Of a DNA stretch of 64,000 nucleotides, positions 43,777 through 52,854 are shown piece by piece; position 1 is the stretch's first letter; the number at the start of each line of letters is the position of its first letter. Origin of the DNA: Empedobacter stercoris (GTDB taxonomy: Bacteria > Bacteroidota > Bacteroidia > Flavobacteriales > Weeksellaceae); assembly GCF_025244765.1 (NCBI RefSeq), contig NZ_CP104209.1:2548501-2612500 (forward strand). Direction: 5' to 3'. Below the pieces are notes generated by a model. The model saw only the letters and a program-made list of their open reading frames with translations, was not told where the DNA came from and made no database searches. The position numbers and the translations under genes were made by a program.

Positions 43777-44604
43777 TTATTTTTTGAAATGCAGTGCAAT
43801 CCACTCATTTCGTTGTTTTTTAGATACAAATTTTAAACCATTTTCGGTACAGAAAGCCAAGATGTCATCAAAATCTTGTTCCATTAAACCACTTAAGAAT
43901 AAATCACCATTTTCGTTCAATACATTAATATAAGAAGGAATTTGGCTGATTAAAATATTTTTGTTGATATTGGCTAAAATAACGTCAAATTGTTTGCTTC
44001 CCAACAATGAATTATCTCCCATTTTGGCATCCAAACTTACACCATTTCGTTTTCCATTTTCGATAGAGTTTTCAACAGCCCATTCATCAATATCAATGCA
44101 TTCTGCATAGTTTGCACCACGCTTCATTCCTAAAATTGCAAGAATAGAAGTTCCACAGCCCATGTCCAAAATATCTTTTCCTGTAAATTCAGTTTCCAAG
44201 ATATATTCTACCATCAAATGTGTTGTAGAATGGTGCCCTGTTCCAAACGACATTTTTGGTTGAATGATAATTTCGTACGGAATATTTTCTACTGTTTCGT
44301 GGAATTCGGCACGAATTAAACATTGATCATTTACTAAAATTGGTGTGAAATTTTCTTCCCACGTTGCATTCCAATTTTGTTGTTCGATTTCTTGACGCGT
44401 ATAGGAAAAATCAATGTTCTCTATAGAATCGATTACTTCTTTTACATCATCAATATTTTCTTCTGTTTTTGGCATGTAAGCATCAAAACCTTCCTCGTTT
44501 TCAACAAAACTTTCAAAAGGTAATTCAGAAATCATTGCAATAATAATTTCATTAAAAGGCTCTACTACCGCAACTTTAAATTTATATTCGATATAATTTG
44601 TCAT
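43777..44604 (-). CDS. prmA: Ribosomal protein L11 methyltransferase
   Basis: It trimethylates L11. About 275 residues from ATG 44604 (MTNYIEYKF), selected because a -7 box lies 35 bases upstream and the family begins with YxE/Y; an earlier ATG at 44625 is less likely. SAM site DMGCGTSILAI (about 142-152) preceded by FGTGHHSTTHL (about 118), and ILANINKNIL (about 208) with the NPP-like LANINxN motif. Followed by clpS. Confidence 0.94.
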   Translation of the reverse strand: MTNYIEYKFKVAVVEPFNEIIIAMISELPFESFVENEEGFDAYMPKTEENIDDVKEVIDSIENIDFSYTRQEIEQQNWNATWEENFTPILVNDQCLIRAEFHETVENIPYEIIIQPKMSFGTGHHSTTHLMVEYILETEFTGKDILDMGCGTSILAILGMKRGANYAECIDIDEWAVENSIENGKRNGVSLDAKMGDNSLLGSKQFDVILANINKNILISQIPSYINVLNENGDLFLSGLMEQDFDDILAFCTENGLKFVSKKQRNEWIALHFKK

Positions 44605-44639
44605 AAAAAATATGGAAAACATCAAATTATTTTCCGATG

Positions 44640-44671
44640 CAAATTTACGATTTTTAAAATTAACTTGTCAA
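44640..44671 (-). promoter_or_regulatory. Promoter of prmA-clpS (TTGACA - TAAATTTG)
   Basis: Leftward TTG (44669-44671, in TTGACA) is followed after 21 bases by TAAATTTG (44647-44640). Both Bacteroidota elements are present at normal spacing, 35 bases before the prmA ATG. One of the clearest promoters of the window. Confidence 0.72.
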
Positions 44672-44676
44672 TGAGA

Positions 44677-45393
44677 TTATTTCGTAATAGAAAAGTTCTT
44701 TAGACCAACCATCATTTCCCGTTTTCCAGGAGGTCCTGGACGTTTTTGCACGATATAACCCAAATCTTTTAACCCTCTTTTAATACTCCCTTTTGCAGCA
44801 TAAGTAGTGAAAATAGCAGAGTTTTTAGTGACAGAATCTACGATTTCTAATAATTCTTTTTCCCATAATTCGGGTTGAACACGCGAACCAAAAGCATCGA
44901 AATAAACTAAATCGACGTTTTTTTCTTGAATATTTTTGAGATTGAAAAAATCTTCTTCCACTTTTTTGAATTCAAAATAAGGTGAAATCTTGTGCCATTT
45001 TTCCCAATTAGAATCAAATAATAGCTGATAATATTCTAAAAACTCTGTTTTACGATCTTCTAATTCAGGATAAAGTTTAAACACATTTTCAAAATAATTA
45101 ACCAACTCAAATTCCTCCTTAGAAACCGGAAACTTTTCGATTCCAACATATTGCACAGAAATTTTATTTTTCTCTGCTTCTATTAAAGTGATAAACGAAT
45201 TTAATCCCGTTCCTAATCCAATTTCTAAAATTTTAATAAAATCTTTTGTTTCTTTAAAATGATGTAATCCATTTTGAATAAATACATGAAAAGCCTCTTG
45301 TACAGCGCCATGTTTGGAATGATAAGATTCATCCCAATCTTCAATATAGATGGTTTTTGAACCGTCTTCAGTTTCTTGAATAATTCTTTTCAT
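44677..45393 (-). CDS. mnmD: tRNA mnm5s2U34 methyltransferase MnmD
   Basis: 238 residues of the MnmD/MnmC methyltransferase domain, finishing the mnm5 group on the wobble uridine of tRNAs for Lys, Glu and Gln. Signatures: SKHGAVQEAFHVF (about 26-38), SAM site LEIGLGTGLNS (about 56-66), DLVYFDAFGSRVQPELW (about 160-176), TYAAKGSIKRGLKDLGYIV (about 196) and KRPGPPGKREM (about 217). It lacks the FAD oxidoreductase half of E. coli MnmC, as usual in Bacteroidota. Divergent from ilvE. Confidence 0.93.
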   Translation of the reverse strand: MKRIIQETEDGSKTIYIEDWDESYHSKHGAVQEAFHVFIQNGLHHFKETKDFIKILEIGLGTGLNSFITLIEAEKNKISVQYVGIEKFPVSKEEFELVNYFENVFKLYPELEDRKTEFLEYYQLLFDSNWEKWHKISPYFEFKKVEEDFFNLKNIQEKNVDLVYFDAFGSRVQPELWEKELLEIVDSVTKNSAIFTTYAAKGSIKRGLKDLGYIVQKRPGPPGKREMMVGLKNFSITK

Positions 45394-45438
45394 CGTCTAA
45401 AGTTATGATATTTATTATGAAAAAGTGCAAATAAAATG

Positions 45439-45446
45439 TACCTTTG
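45439..45446 (+). promoter_or_regulatory. Candidate -7 box of ilvE
   Basis: TACCTTTG, 27 bases before the ilvE ATG; no TTG at -33. Confidence 0.5.
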
Positions 45447-45473
45447 ATAAGCACAAACAAAATATATCGTAAA

Positions 45474-46535
45474 ATGATTATAGAAAAAATTGCTGAATCT
45501 AAATTCAATGATTCAGTTTTCGACTCTACTGTTTTTGGTAAAGAGTTTACAGACCATATGTTAATCGCGCACTACAAAGATGGTAAGTGGGATGAGCCTA
45601 AAATTGTACCTTATGGTCCAATTTCGATGACTCCAGCAGCGATGTCTTTCCATTATGGACAAACAATTTTTGAAGGAATGAAAGCTTACAAGAATGATGA
45701 AGAAGAAGTGTTTATCTTCCGTCCTGAGAAAAATTTTGAGCGTTTTAATCTTTCTGCTGCTCGTCTTAATATGCCTCAAATTCCAAAAGAAATTTTTATT
45801 GATGGTTTAAAAACTATTATTGATTTAGATCGTCAATGGGTACCAAAAGATTACGGAACGTCTTTATACATTCGTCCTGTAATGTTTGCGACAGAAGAAG
45901 CGGTTTCTGCAAGAGCATCTAATGAATTCATCTTTGCTATTTTATTGGCTTATGCTCCTAATTATTACGACAAACCTTTATCAGTTAAAATTGCTGATTA
46001 CTACAGCCGTTCTGCCCAAGGAGGTGTTGGTTTTGCAAAATGTGGTGGAAATTATGCGGGATCTTTCTTCCCAACTTCAGAAGCACAAAAAGATGGATAT
46101 GATCAGGTAATTTGGACAGATTCTATCGAGCATAAATACATCGAAGAAGCAGGAACAATGAATGTAATGGTACGTATCGGAAACAAAATTTTAACTGCGC
46201 CAACTTCAGAGCGTATTTTGAATGGTGTAACGCGTGATTCAGTTTTGACGTTAGCTAAAGATAATGGATATGAAGTTGAAGTACGCCCTGTCGAAGTACG
46301 AGAGTTATATGATGCATACAAATCCGGAGAATTAAAAGAAGTATTTGGTTGTGGAACTGCTGTTGTTATTACGCAGTATGATGCAGTAGGATTTGGAGAA
46401 GAGCGTGCGCAATTACCTACTTTAGCGGAAGAAGATTCTTTTGCTTTACAATTGAAAAAGAAATTAAAAGATATTCAGTACGGATTAGCGAATGATCCTT
46501 ACGGATGGAGAATTAAAATAGAAAAACAAGCTTAA
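45474..46535 (+). CDS. ilvE: Branched-chain amino-acid aminotransferase
   Basis: 353 residues from ATG 45474 (MIIEKIAESKFN). The -7 box at 45439-45446 is inconsistent with the in-frame TTG at 45444, which supports this later start. A PLP fold-type IV enzyme transaminating Leu, Ile and Val. SFHYGQTIFEGMKAYK (about 56-71), RPEKNFERFN (about 82), IRPVMFAT (about 132), the Lys-bearing GFAKCGGNYAGS (about 185-196), EAGTMNVM (about 226) and GTAVVIT (about 299) are the large-type BCAT motifs. Confidence 0.95.
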   Translation: MIIEKIAESKFNDSVFDSTVFGKEFTDHMLIAHYKDGKWDEPKIVPYGPISMTPAAMSFHYGQTIFEGMKAYKNDEEEVFIFRPEKNFERFNLSAARLNMPQIPKEIFIDGLKTIIDLDRQWVPKDYGTSLYIRPVMFATEEAVSARASNEFIFAILLAYAPNYYDKPLSVKIADYYSRSAQGGVGFAKCGGNYAGSFFPTSEAQKDGYDQVIWTDSIEHKYIEEAGTMNVMVRIGNKILTAPTSERILNGVTRDSVLTLAKDNGYEVEVRPVEVRELYDAYKSGELKEVFGCGTAVVITQYDAVGFGEERAQLPTLAEEDSFALQLKKKLKDIQYGLANDPYGWRIKIEKQA

Positions 46536-46566
46536 TTTATTTTTAAGTAATTTTTTTTAAAAATTT

Positions 46567-46597
46567 AAGCTGACAATTTGATTGTCAGCTTTTTTTG
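46567..46597 (+). terminator. Intrinsic terminator of ilvE
   Basis: AGCTGACAAT / ATTGTCAGCT, loop TTG, followed by seven T's. Confidence 0.92.
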
Positions 46598-46630
46598 GCA
46601 CGATATTTAATATTATGTTATACAAAGTAC

Positions 46631-46638
46631 TATATTTG
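46631..46638 (+). promoter_or_regulatory. -7 box almost touching the DUF4407 gene start
   Basis: TATATTTG ends 4 bases before the ATG at 46643. If used, transcription would begin at or next to the start codon, giving a leaderless mRNA. No good -33 box. Confidence 0.45.
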
Positions 46639-46642
46639 TAAA

Positions 46643-47665
46643 ATGAATGGACTACAAAAATTTTTAATCATCTGTTCGGGGAGTAGCTTTGAACTCTTGA
46701 AAAAAACACCTACTGATATAAACAAACATATAGGTATCGGGGGTGTCATCTTATTTACGGGGATTTTGGCTGCTTTGTCAGCGGGTTATGCCTTAAATAC
46801 AGTTTTTGATAATATATATGCAGCAACTGGATTTGGATTATTGTGGGGATTGATGATTTTTAATCTTGACCGTTATATTGTAACCTCGATGAAGAAATCA
46901 GGGAGCCTTTTCCGTCAGTTTTTTATTGCTTTACCACGTATTTTGGTTGCCATTTTGTTAGGTATTGTCATTTCGAAACCGTTAGAATTAAAAATCTTCG
47001 AGAAAGAAATTAACAAGCAATTAAATGTTATTGTCAATCGAAATAAAGCTGAATTACAAAAAGGAATTGATGCACGTTATGCAGAATTAGGAACTCCTTT
47101 TTTGAATGAAAGAAAAGAAATTTACGCTCAAATTGATCAATTAAGAGCTGAATATAATACAGCTTCTACAGAATTGGAAAAAGAAGTTGTAGGAACACAA
47201 ACAGAAACAACAACAGGTCGTGAAGGTTATGGGCCAAATGCCAAACGAAAGGCAGAATTGAAAAAACAAAAAGCTGCCGAAATCGAAACCTATATTCAAC
47301 AATCTTCGCCTCGTTTAGCAGAGATTAACAAAGAATTAGATCGATTGAATGTTGCAAAAGAGAAAGAAATTGATGCGGCTAAACCAACGGAAGAAAATTA
47401 CAACGGATTTGCAGCTCGTATGCAGGCTTTAGATGAATTATCTACAACAAACGCTATTTTAGGAACTGCCGCTATTTTTATTGCTCTTGTTTTTATTTCA
47501 TTAGAAACAGCTCCTGTTTTAGTGAAATTAATCGCACCAAAAGGTCCATATGACTTTTTATTAGAAAAACACGAATACAGTTTTAAGATTTTTAGTCAAG
47601 AATCAATTCAGATTATGGATATCAAATCTGAAAAACGATTAAAACACGAATTAGAAAAAGTATAA
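46643..47665 (+). CDS. DUF4407 membrane protein with coiled coil
   Basis: 340 residues from ATG 46643 (MNGLQKFLIICSGSS); the open frame upstream overlaps the ilvE terminator and was rejected. Membrane segments near 33-52, 55-75 and 100-122, then a 120-residue charged coiled coil (about 130-265, with a Gly/Asn-rich break), and a last membrane segment (about 272-300) plus a cytoplasmic tail. The ILxCSG start and FNLDRYIVTSMKK are characteristic of DUF4407. Function unknown. Confidence 0.88.
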   Translation: MNGLQKFLIICSGSSFELLKKTPTDINKHIGIGGVILFTGILAALSAGYALNTVFDNIYAATGFGLLWGLMIFNLDRYIVTSMKKSGSLFRQFFIALPRILVAILLGIVISKPLELKIFEKEINKQLNVIVNRNKAELQKGIDARYAELGTPFLNERKEIYAQIDQLRAEYNTASTELEKEVVGTQTETTTGREGYGPNAKRKAELKKQKAAEIETYIQQSSPRLAEINKELDRLNVAKEKEIDAAKPTEENYNGFAARMQALDELSTTNAILGTAAIFIALVFISLETAPVLVKLIAPKGPYDFLLEKHEYSFKIFSQESIQIMDIKSEKRLKHELEKV

Positions 47666-47670
47666 AATCA

Positions 47671-47703
47671 AAAAAAGTAACTTCCATTTGAAGTTACTTT
47701 TTT
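47671..47703 (+). terminator. Intrinsic terminator of the DUF4407 gene
   Basis: AAAAAAGTAACTTC / GAAGTTACTTTTTT, loop CATTT. Confidence 0.9.
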
Positions 47704-47710
47704 AATTTTG
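47703..47710 (+). promoter_or_regulatory. Candidate -7 box of the following small gene
   Basis: TAATTTTG, 8 bases before the ATG at 47719, directly after the previous terminator's T-tract. Confidence 0.45.
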
Positions 47711-47718
47711 CATGATAT

Positions 47719-48147
47719 ATGGAAAGTTATAAAATAGAAATTTACGGAGAAGACGAAAACCAAATTCAACGAATGGAAGAGGTAATCGCTCCTATAAAAG
47801 ATATACAAGATTATTTTTGGAAATTACTTTGGATTGATGGCGAAAGTGAGACGGATGAATATTCTGTTTTCGAATTGCAAGAAGTGATCGATCAACAAGA
47901 AGGAATTTTTGTCGAATATGACCAATTAGAAAGTTTGTGTTACAAAATGGAACATGTAACGGAAGCCTTGATTATTGGTGATCGAAAAGAAAATAATTTA
48001 CATGTAAATATTGAGGACGAAAATTTATACGACAACGAAGTTGTATTTGAATTTGTGAAAGATTCGCATTGGCAAATTTTGACTTCTGATATCAATGTGG
48101 TTGATACGTACAAGGTTTTCTTTCCGAATAGTAAAATAATTGATTAA
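47719..48147 (+). CDS. Acidic protein of unknown function
   Basis: 142 residues, strongly acidic (many Glu and Asp), no signal peptide or membrane segment. Pattern of alternating strands and helices, e.g. YKIEIYGED, FWKLLWIDGES, VVFEFVKDSHWQIL, VDTYKVFFPNSKII. It has its own -7 box and terminator, which supports a real gene. Family not recognised. Confidence 0.65.
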   Translation: MESYKIEIYGEDENQIQRMEEVIAPIKDIQDYFWKLLWIDGESETDEYSVFELQEVIDQQEGIFVEYDQLESLCYKMEHVTEALIIGDRKENNLHVNIEDENLYDNEVVFEFVKDSHWQILTSDINVVDTYKVFFPNSKIID

Positions 48148-48152
48148 AAATA

Positions 48153-48176
48153 AAAGCCACTTTTTAGTGGCTTTAT
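48153..48176. terminator. Bidirectional terminator between convergent genes
   Basis: AAAGCCACT / AGTGGCTTT with loop TTTT (48153-48161, 48166-48174), lying between the acidic-protein gene and leftward folP. Confidence 0.8.
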
Positions 48177-48179
48177 TGT

Positions 48180-49007
48180 TTATTTTTGATTTAATTTTTG
48201 AAATATTTGTAAGGTTTCTTTTGCTTCTTTCACATCATGCACACGCAAAATTTTTGCACCTTTTTGTAATGCAACCATATTCAAAATAGAAGTTCCGTTG
48301 AGCGCTTCTTGAGGAGTTGAGTTGAACAAATTATAAATCATCGATTTTCTTGAAATACCAACTAATAATGGAAATTCGCCGAATCCCAACGTTTCTATTT
48401 TACTGAATAATTCGTAATTATGATTCAATGTTTTGGCAAATCCAAACCCAGGATCCAAAATAATATCATTCACTTTTGCAGCTTTTAATTGCGCGATTTT
48501 CTGTGAAAAATATTCGTTAACTTCAAGTGTGATGTCGTTGTATTCTGGATTTTTTTGCATTGTTTGTGGCGTTCCTTTCATGTGCATCAAAATGTATGGT
48601 ACATTTAATTCCTTGATGGCATCAAACATATTTTCGTCCAATTCCCATCCCGAAACATCATTGATAATTGAAGCGCCAGCTTTTACAGCTACGCGCGCCA
48701 CATTTCCACGAAATGTATCAATCGAAACAATGAGTTCAGGATATTCTTCAATAATTTTTTCGATAATAGGTGCAATTCTATCTATTTCCTCTTGCTCCGA
48801 AATATTTTCAGCTCCAGCTTTTGTCGAATATCCACCAATGTCTATTATATCGGCACCTTCGGACAAATGTTTCTCAACTTTTTCTAAAATTAAATCGATC
48901 GAATGATGACGCCCTCCATCATAAAAAGAATTTGGCGTTGTATTCAAAATTCCCATAATTTTTGGCTCGTTGAAATCAATCAAACGCCCATTACAATTAA
49001 TTGTCAT
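48180..49007 (-). CDS. folP: Dihydropteroate synthase
   Basis: It condenses p-aminobenzoate with dihydropterin pyrophosphate in folate synthesis; sulfonamide target. 275 residues, TIM barrel: IMGILNTTPNSFYDGG (about 17-32), DIIDIGGYSTKAGA (about 54-67), SIDTFRGNVA (about 94), IINDVSGWE (about 113), DPGFGFAKTLNHNYEL (about 185-200), GISRKSMI (about 219), RVHDVKEA (about 254). All functional motifs intact. Confidence 0.96.
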   Translation of the reverse strand: MTINCNGRLIDFNEPKIMGILNTTPNSFYDGGRHHSIDLILEKVEKHLSEGADIIDIGGYSTKAGAENISEQEEIDRIAPIIEKIIEEYPELIVSIDTFRGNVARVAVKAGASIINDVSGWELDENMFDAIKELNVPYILMHMKGTPQTMQKNPEYNDITLEVNEYFSQKIAQLKAAKVNDIILDPGFGFAKTLNHNYELFSKIETLGFGEFPLLVGISRKSMIYNLFNSTPQEALNGTSILNMVALQKGAKILRVHDVKEAKETLQIFQKLNQK

Positions 49008-49036
49008 ATCTTAGAAGTTCTTTAAGCAATTTCAAT

Positions 49037-49044
49037 TATTTTTG
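49037..49044 (+). promoter_or_regulatory. Candidate -7 box of the DUF1599 operon
   Basis: TATTTTTG, 16 bases upstream of the ATG; no clear -33 TTG. Confidence 0.45.
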
Positions 49045-49060
49045 AAATCGAAACGAAATT

Positions 49061-49609
49061 ATGAAAAATACCTCAATTCAATTTAAAGAAATCATCTCAG
49101 TTTGTCGAGATTTATATACGAAGAAATCACAAGATTATGGTCCAGCTTGGCGTGTGCTGCGTTTGCCGTCGTTAACAGATCAAATTTTTATCAAAATAAA
49201 TCGTATCCGTACGCTACAAGAAGCAACAGAACGTTTGGTAGATGAAGACGAAGAAGGTGAGTTTATTGCAATCGTCAATTATTCGATTATGGCATTGATT
49301 CAGTTAGAGCTTGGATTTGCAGATCAACCTGATTTAACAGATGAACAAGCAATTGATTTGTACGATAAATATGCGATTATTGCGCACGATTTGATGATGA
49401 AAAAAAATCATGATTATGGTGAAGCTTGGCGAGATATGCGTGTAAGTTCGATAACGGATTTAATTTATCAGAAAGTCCTACGCACAAAAAGTATCGAAGA
49501 TAATAAAGGAAAAACGATTGTTTCTGAAGGTTTAGATGCAAATTATTTGGATATGATTAATTATTCGATTTTTGCAATGATTTTAATTAACGAAAATAAA
49601 ACGTCATGA
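49061..49609 (+). CDS. DUF1599 protein (two-repeat)
   Basis: 182 residues built of two related halves: CRDLYTKKSQDYGPAWRVLRLPSLTDQIFIKINRIRTLQ... IVNYSIMALIQ (about 11-85) and AHDLMMKKNHDYGEAWRDMRVSSITDLIYQKVLRTKSI... MINYSIFAMI (about 107-176). Each half carries a DYGxAWR motif. The Pfam DUF1599 (nucleotide-modification-associated domain 1 type) covers this pattern; its role is unproven. First gene of a three-gene run with the DoxX and permease genes (4-base overlap with the next). Confidence 0.9.
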   Translation: MKNTSIQFKEIISVCRDLYTKKSQDYGPAWRVLRLPSLTDQIFIKINRIRTLQEATERLVDEDEEGEFIAIVNYSIMALIQLELGFADQPDLTDEQAIDLYDKYAIIAHDLMMKKNHDYGEAWRDMRVSSITDLIYQKVLRTKSIEDNKGKTIVSEGLDANYLDMINYSIFAMILINENKTS

Positions 49610-50730
49610 AATATCTTGTTCAATTTGCACGAATTATAGTTGGTGTCATTTTTATTATTTCTGGATTTGTAAAAAATGTAGATCCAATCGGATTAAGTTT
49701 CAAATTAGAAGAATATTTTTCGCCTACCGTTCTTAATATTCCTTTTTTAGAAAGTTTGAGTTTGCCTTTGGCAACATTTTTCTCAATTTTTGAAATTGTT
49801 TTAGGTGTATTGTTATTGCTTGGTGTTTGGAAAAGATTTACAACGATTTCTTTATTATTGACGATAATTTTCTTTACATTTTTAACATTTTATTCGGCTT
49901 ATTTCAATAAAGTAACCGATTGTGGATGTTTTGGTGATGCTTTAAAATTAGAACCTTGGACATCGTTTTATAAAGACGTTGTGTTATTGGTGTTGATTAT
50001 TATTTTGGTTGTCGGACAACAATATATCAAGCCGTTATTTGTTGAAAAAGCAAATTATGCAATCAATTTTATGACAATTTTAGCTTCTGCAATTATCGCT
50101 TATATTGGAATTAATCATTTGCCAATAATTGATTTTAGACCTTATGCAGTTGGAAAAGACTTGATTGAAGGAATGAAATCTCCACAAGAATTAGGTCTGA
50201 AACCAACAACATATAAAACTATTTACACGATGAAAAACAATGTTGATGGTAAAGTAGTCGAAATTGATGATGCGCAATATATTGCTGATGACAAATGGTA
50301 CAAACACGGAACGCCTTGGATAATTGAAGCGGATAAAACACGAACTATTGTCGAGAAAAAAGGGTACGAACCTCCAATTCACGATTTTAGTTTTGATTGT
50401 AATGGCATTGATAAAACTTCTGAGATTCTAAATGCACCGAAAGTGATTGTTTTTGTAGTTCCTTTTGTTGAAAAGGTAAATGAGAAGCAAATTGAAAAAT
50501 TGAATATTTTAGGAAAAGAAGCTTCTAAATATAAAGGATATAGAGTTGTTACGGTTTCAAATAATCCGATTAAAGGTTTGGAACTTGAAAATTGTTTTAT
50601 GGATCAAACAACAATGAAAACAATTATTCGCTCTAATCCAGGTGTAATGATTTTAGAAAAAGGAACGGTGAAAGCGAAATATCATGACAATGATTTTCCT
50701 TCGCTTAATCAATTAGAAGATTTATTTTAA
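49606..50730 (+). CDS. BT_3928-type DoxX membrane protein
   Basis: 374 residues. N-terminal DoxX-like domain with four membrane segments (about 1-135) including ARIIVGVIFIISGFVKNVDPIGLSFKLEEYF, and CGCFGDALKL with a CxC-type pair (about 106-108). A fifth segment (about 150-168) precedes a C-terminal thioredoxin-like soluble domain without an obvious CxxC. This combined form is characteristic of Bacteroidota and lies between DUF1599 and tpiA in many of them. Function unknown; a redox role is inference. Confidence 0.85.
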   Translation: MKYLVQFARIIVGVIFIISGFVKNVDPIGLSFKLEEYFSPTVLNIPFLESLSLPLATFFSIFEIVLGVLLLLGVWKRFTTISLLLTIIFFTFLTFYSAYFNKVTDCGCFGDALKLEPWTSFYKDVVLLVLIIILVVGQQYIKPLFVEKANYAINFMTILASAIIAYIGINHLPIIDFRPYAVGKDLIEGMKSPQELGLKPTTYKTIYTMKNNVDGKVVEIDDAQYIADDKWYKHGTPWIIEADKTRTIVEKKGYEPPIHDFSFDCNGIDKTSEILNAPKVIVFVVPFVEKVNEKQIEKLNILGKEASKYKGYRVVTVSNNPIKGLELENCFMDQTTMKTIIRSNPGVMILEKGTVKAKYHDNDFPSLNQLEDLF

Positions 50731-50733
50731 CAA

Positions 50734-51816
50734 GTGATTAATTATATTTTAAATAAAATTTTCTACGGATTTTTGACACTTTTCGGAGTTGTTACCGTTG
50801 TTTTTTTAATGTTTTCAGTACTTCCTGGGGATCCTGCTCGTATGATGCTTGATCAAAAAGAAGATCCAGAGCAATTGGCTCAAATTCGTAAGAATTTAGG
50901 TTTAGATCAACCTTTATGGAAACAATATGCGTTTTATTTGAATGATCTTTCGCCGGTTTCGTTTCACAATATTGATGAAACGAATACAACCTACACATCG
51001 TTAAGTTCAGATAAATACAAGTACACCAAATTAGTTGAGTTTGGAACAAATGAAATGGTGTTGAAAGCGCCCTATTTGCGAGAATCTTTCCAAAAACAAG
51101 GAAAGAATGTCAGTACAATTATTGGAGAAACGCTGCCCAATACAATGGTTTTAGCTATTGCTGCTATTATTATTGCAACTATAATTGGTGTTGCGTTGGG
51201 AATTGTTTCTGCTTTAATGAAAGATACGTGGCTTGATCGCATGTTATTGGTCATTACAAGTTTTGGTATGAGTATTCCTTCGTTCTTTTCGGCGATTATA
51301 ATTGCATACATTTTTGCATTTTTGATGCACGATATTACGGGTCTTAATATGATTGGTAGTTTATATGAGGTAGATGATTTGGGAGAAGGGAAACATTTGA
51401 TGTTGAAAAATTTAATTCTTCCTGCCATTACATTAGGATCGCGACCATTAGCAGTTTTTACACAATTAACACGAAATTCGTTGTTAGAAGTTCTGAACCA
51501 AGATTATATTCGAACTGCTTTTGCAAAAGGTTTGTCCCGTAAAACAGTGATTACAAAACATGCTTTACGCAATGCATTAAATCCAGTGATTACAGCTATT
51601 TCTGGTTGGTTTGCATCGATGTTGGCAGGTTCGGTTTTCGTAGAATTTGTTTTTGGATGGAATGGATTAGGAAAGGAAATTGTAAATGCTTTGAATACAT
51701 TAGACTTACCAATTGTTATGGGAGCTGTTTTAGTGATTGCAGTCATGTTCATTGTGATTAATATTTTGGTTGATATTCTTTATGGAATTCTTGATCCACG
51801 CGTTCGCATAAAATAA
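50734..51816 (+). CDS. ABC transporter permease, DppB/OppB type
   Basis: 360 residues, six membrane segments. FSVLPGDPARMML (about 26-38) and LGLDQPLWKQY (about 53) are hallmarks of peptide/nickel permeases. The cytoplasmic EAA loop is HALRNALNPVITAISGWFASMLAGSVFVEFVFGWNGLG (about 269-306). An inserted periplasmic part (about 65-120) is longer than in E. coli DppB. The GTG at 50734 is used since the membrane segment starts at once. No second permease, ATPase or binding protein is adjacent, so its partners must be elsewhere. Confidence 0.9.
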   Translation: MINYILNKIFYGFLTLFGVVTVVFLMFSVLPGDPARMMLDQKEDPEQLAQIRKNLGLDQPLWKQYAFYLNDLSPVSFHNIDETNTTYTSLSSDKYKYTKLVEFGTNEMVLKAPYLRESFQKQGKNVSTIIGETLPNTMVLAIAAIIIATIIGVALGIVSALMKDTWLDRMLLVITSFGMSIPSFFSAIIIAYIFAFLMHDITGLNMIGSLYEVDDLGEGKHLMLKNLILPAITLGSRPLAVFTQLTRNSLLEVLNQDYIRTAFAKGLSRKTVITKHALRNALNPVITAISGWFASMLAGSVFVEFVFGWNGLGKEIVNALNTLDLPIVMGAVLVIAVMFIVINILVDILYGILDPRVRIK

Positions 51817-51887
51817 ATCAGGTAGAATATCACGAGAAATAATTATCTTGCAGTAAATATTAAAACCAATATAAAATACACTTTTTT

Positions 51888-52646
51888 ATGCGAGATAGAA
51901 TAGTAGCAGGAAACTGGAAAATGAACTTAAACTATGAAGAAGCAATTCATTTAGCAACAAATCTGAATGCTTGGGTGGCAGACAATCAGCCAATAGCTCA
52001 AGTGATTATTGCGCCTTCTTCTATTTATTTACAAACTTTATTAGAAGCTATAGACGAACAATATGTTAAGGTTTCTTCTCAAGATATTTCAGCTCACGAT
52101 AAAGGAGCTTATACAGGTGATATTTCAGCAGAACAATTGGATAGTATTGGGTTAGACTTTGCTATTATTGGACATTCTGAACGTAGAGAATATCAAGGAG
52201 AAACAGATGAGGTTATTGCTGCAAAATTGAAACAAGCATTCAACTATCAAATTAATCCAATCCTTTGTGTTGGCGAAAAGTTAGAAGAACGCGAAGCGGA
52301 TAAACATTTTGATGTAGTAAAATCACAAATCATGAATGCTTTAACTTCACAAAACCATGATGATCTTTCTCGTTTGATTATTGCATACGAACCAGTATGG
52401 GCAATTGGAACAGGTAAAACAGCTACACCAGAGCAGGCACAAGAAATTCATGCATTTATTCGAAAAGTGTTGAATGATGAGTTCGGAGTAGAAGTGGCAA
52501 ATGATACAAGTATTTTATACGGAGGAAGTGTGAATGCACAGAATGCAAACGAAATTTTTGCTCAACCAGATATTGATGGTGGTCTCGTAGGAGGTGCTTC
52601 ACTAAAATTTGACGACTTTGTGCAGATAATAGCTGCATGTAAATAA
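51888..52646 (+). CDS. tpiA: Triosephosphate isomerase
   Basis: Interconverts dihydroxyacetone phosphate and glyceraldehyde 3-phosphate. 252 residues: AGNWKMN (Lys11), GHSERR with catalytic His (about 98), AYEPVWAIGTG with catalytic Glu (about 168), loop 6 and ILYGGSVNAQNA (about 209), GGLVGGASL (about 231). All catalytic residues present. Confidence 0.97.
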   Translation: MRDRIVAGNWKMNLNYEEAIHLATNLNAWVADNQPIAQVIIAPSSIYLQTLLEAIDEQYVKVSSQDISAHDKGAYTGDISAEQLDSIGLDFAIIGHSERREYQGETDEVIAAKLKQAFNYQINPILCVGEKLEEREADKHFDVVKSQIMNALTSQNHDDLSRLIIAYEPVWAIGTGKTATPEQAQEIHAFIRKVLNDEFGVEVANDTSILYGGSVNAQNANEIFAQPDIDGGLVGGASLKFDDFVQIIAACK

Positions 52647-52653
52647 TATAAAG

Positions 52654-52680
52654 AAACTCAATCGCAAGATTGAGTTTTTT
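52654..52680 (+). terminator. Intrinsic terminator of tpiA
   Basis: AAACTCAATC / GATTGAGTTT, loop GCAA (a stable tetraloop), then TTT. Confidence 0.92.
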
Positions 52681-52854
52681 GTTTTCCTTCAATTCCTTTA
52701 TTTATGTAGGGTTCAAATTTACGTTAAACCTATCTTTAAGAAAAATATAACATTTCTTAGGATTAATTAAGATTTTTCGGAACAATCTCTGCAAAATTGT
52801 AACACGTACTAACTATTAAAAAAAAGTATCATTTTTAAGCAAAACACATTTATT

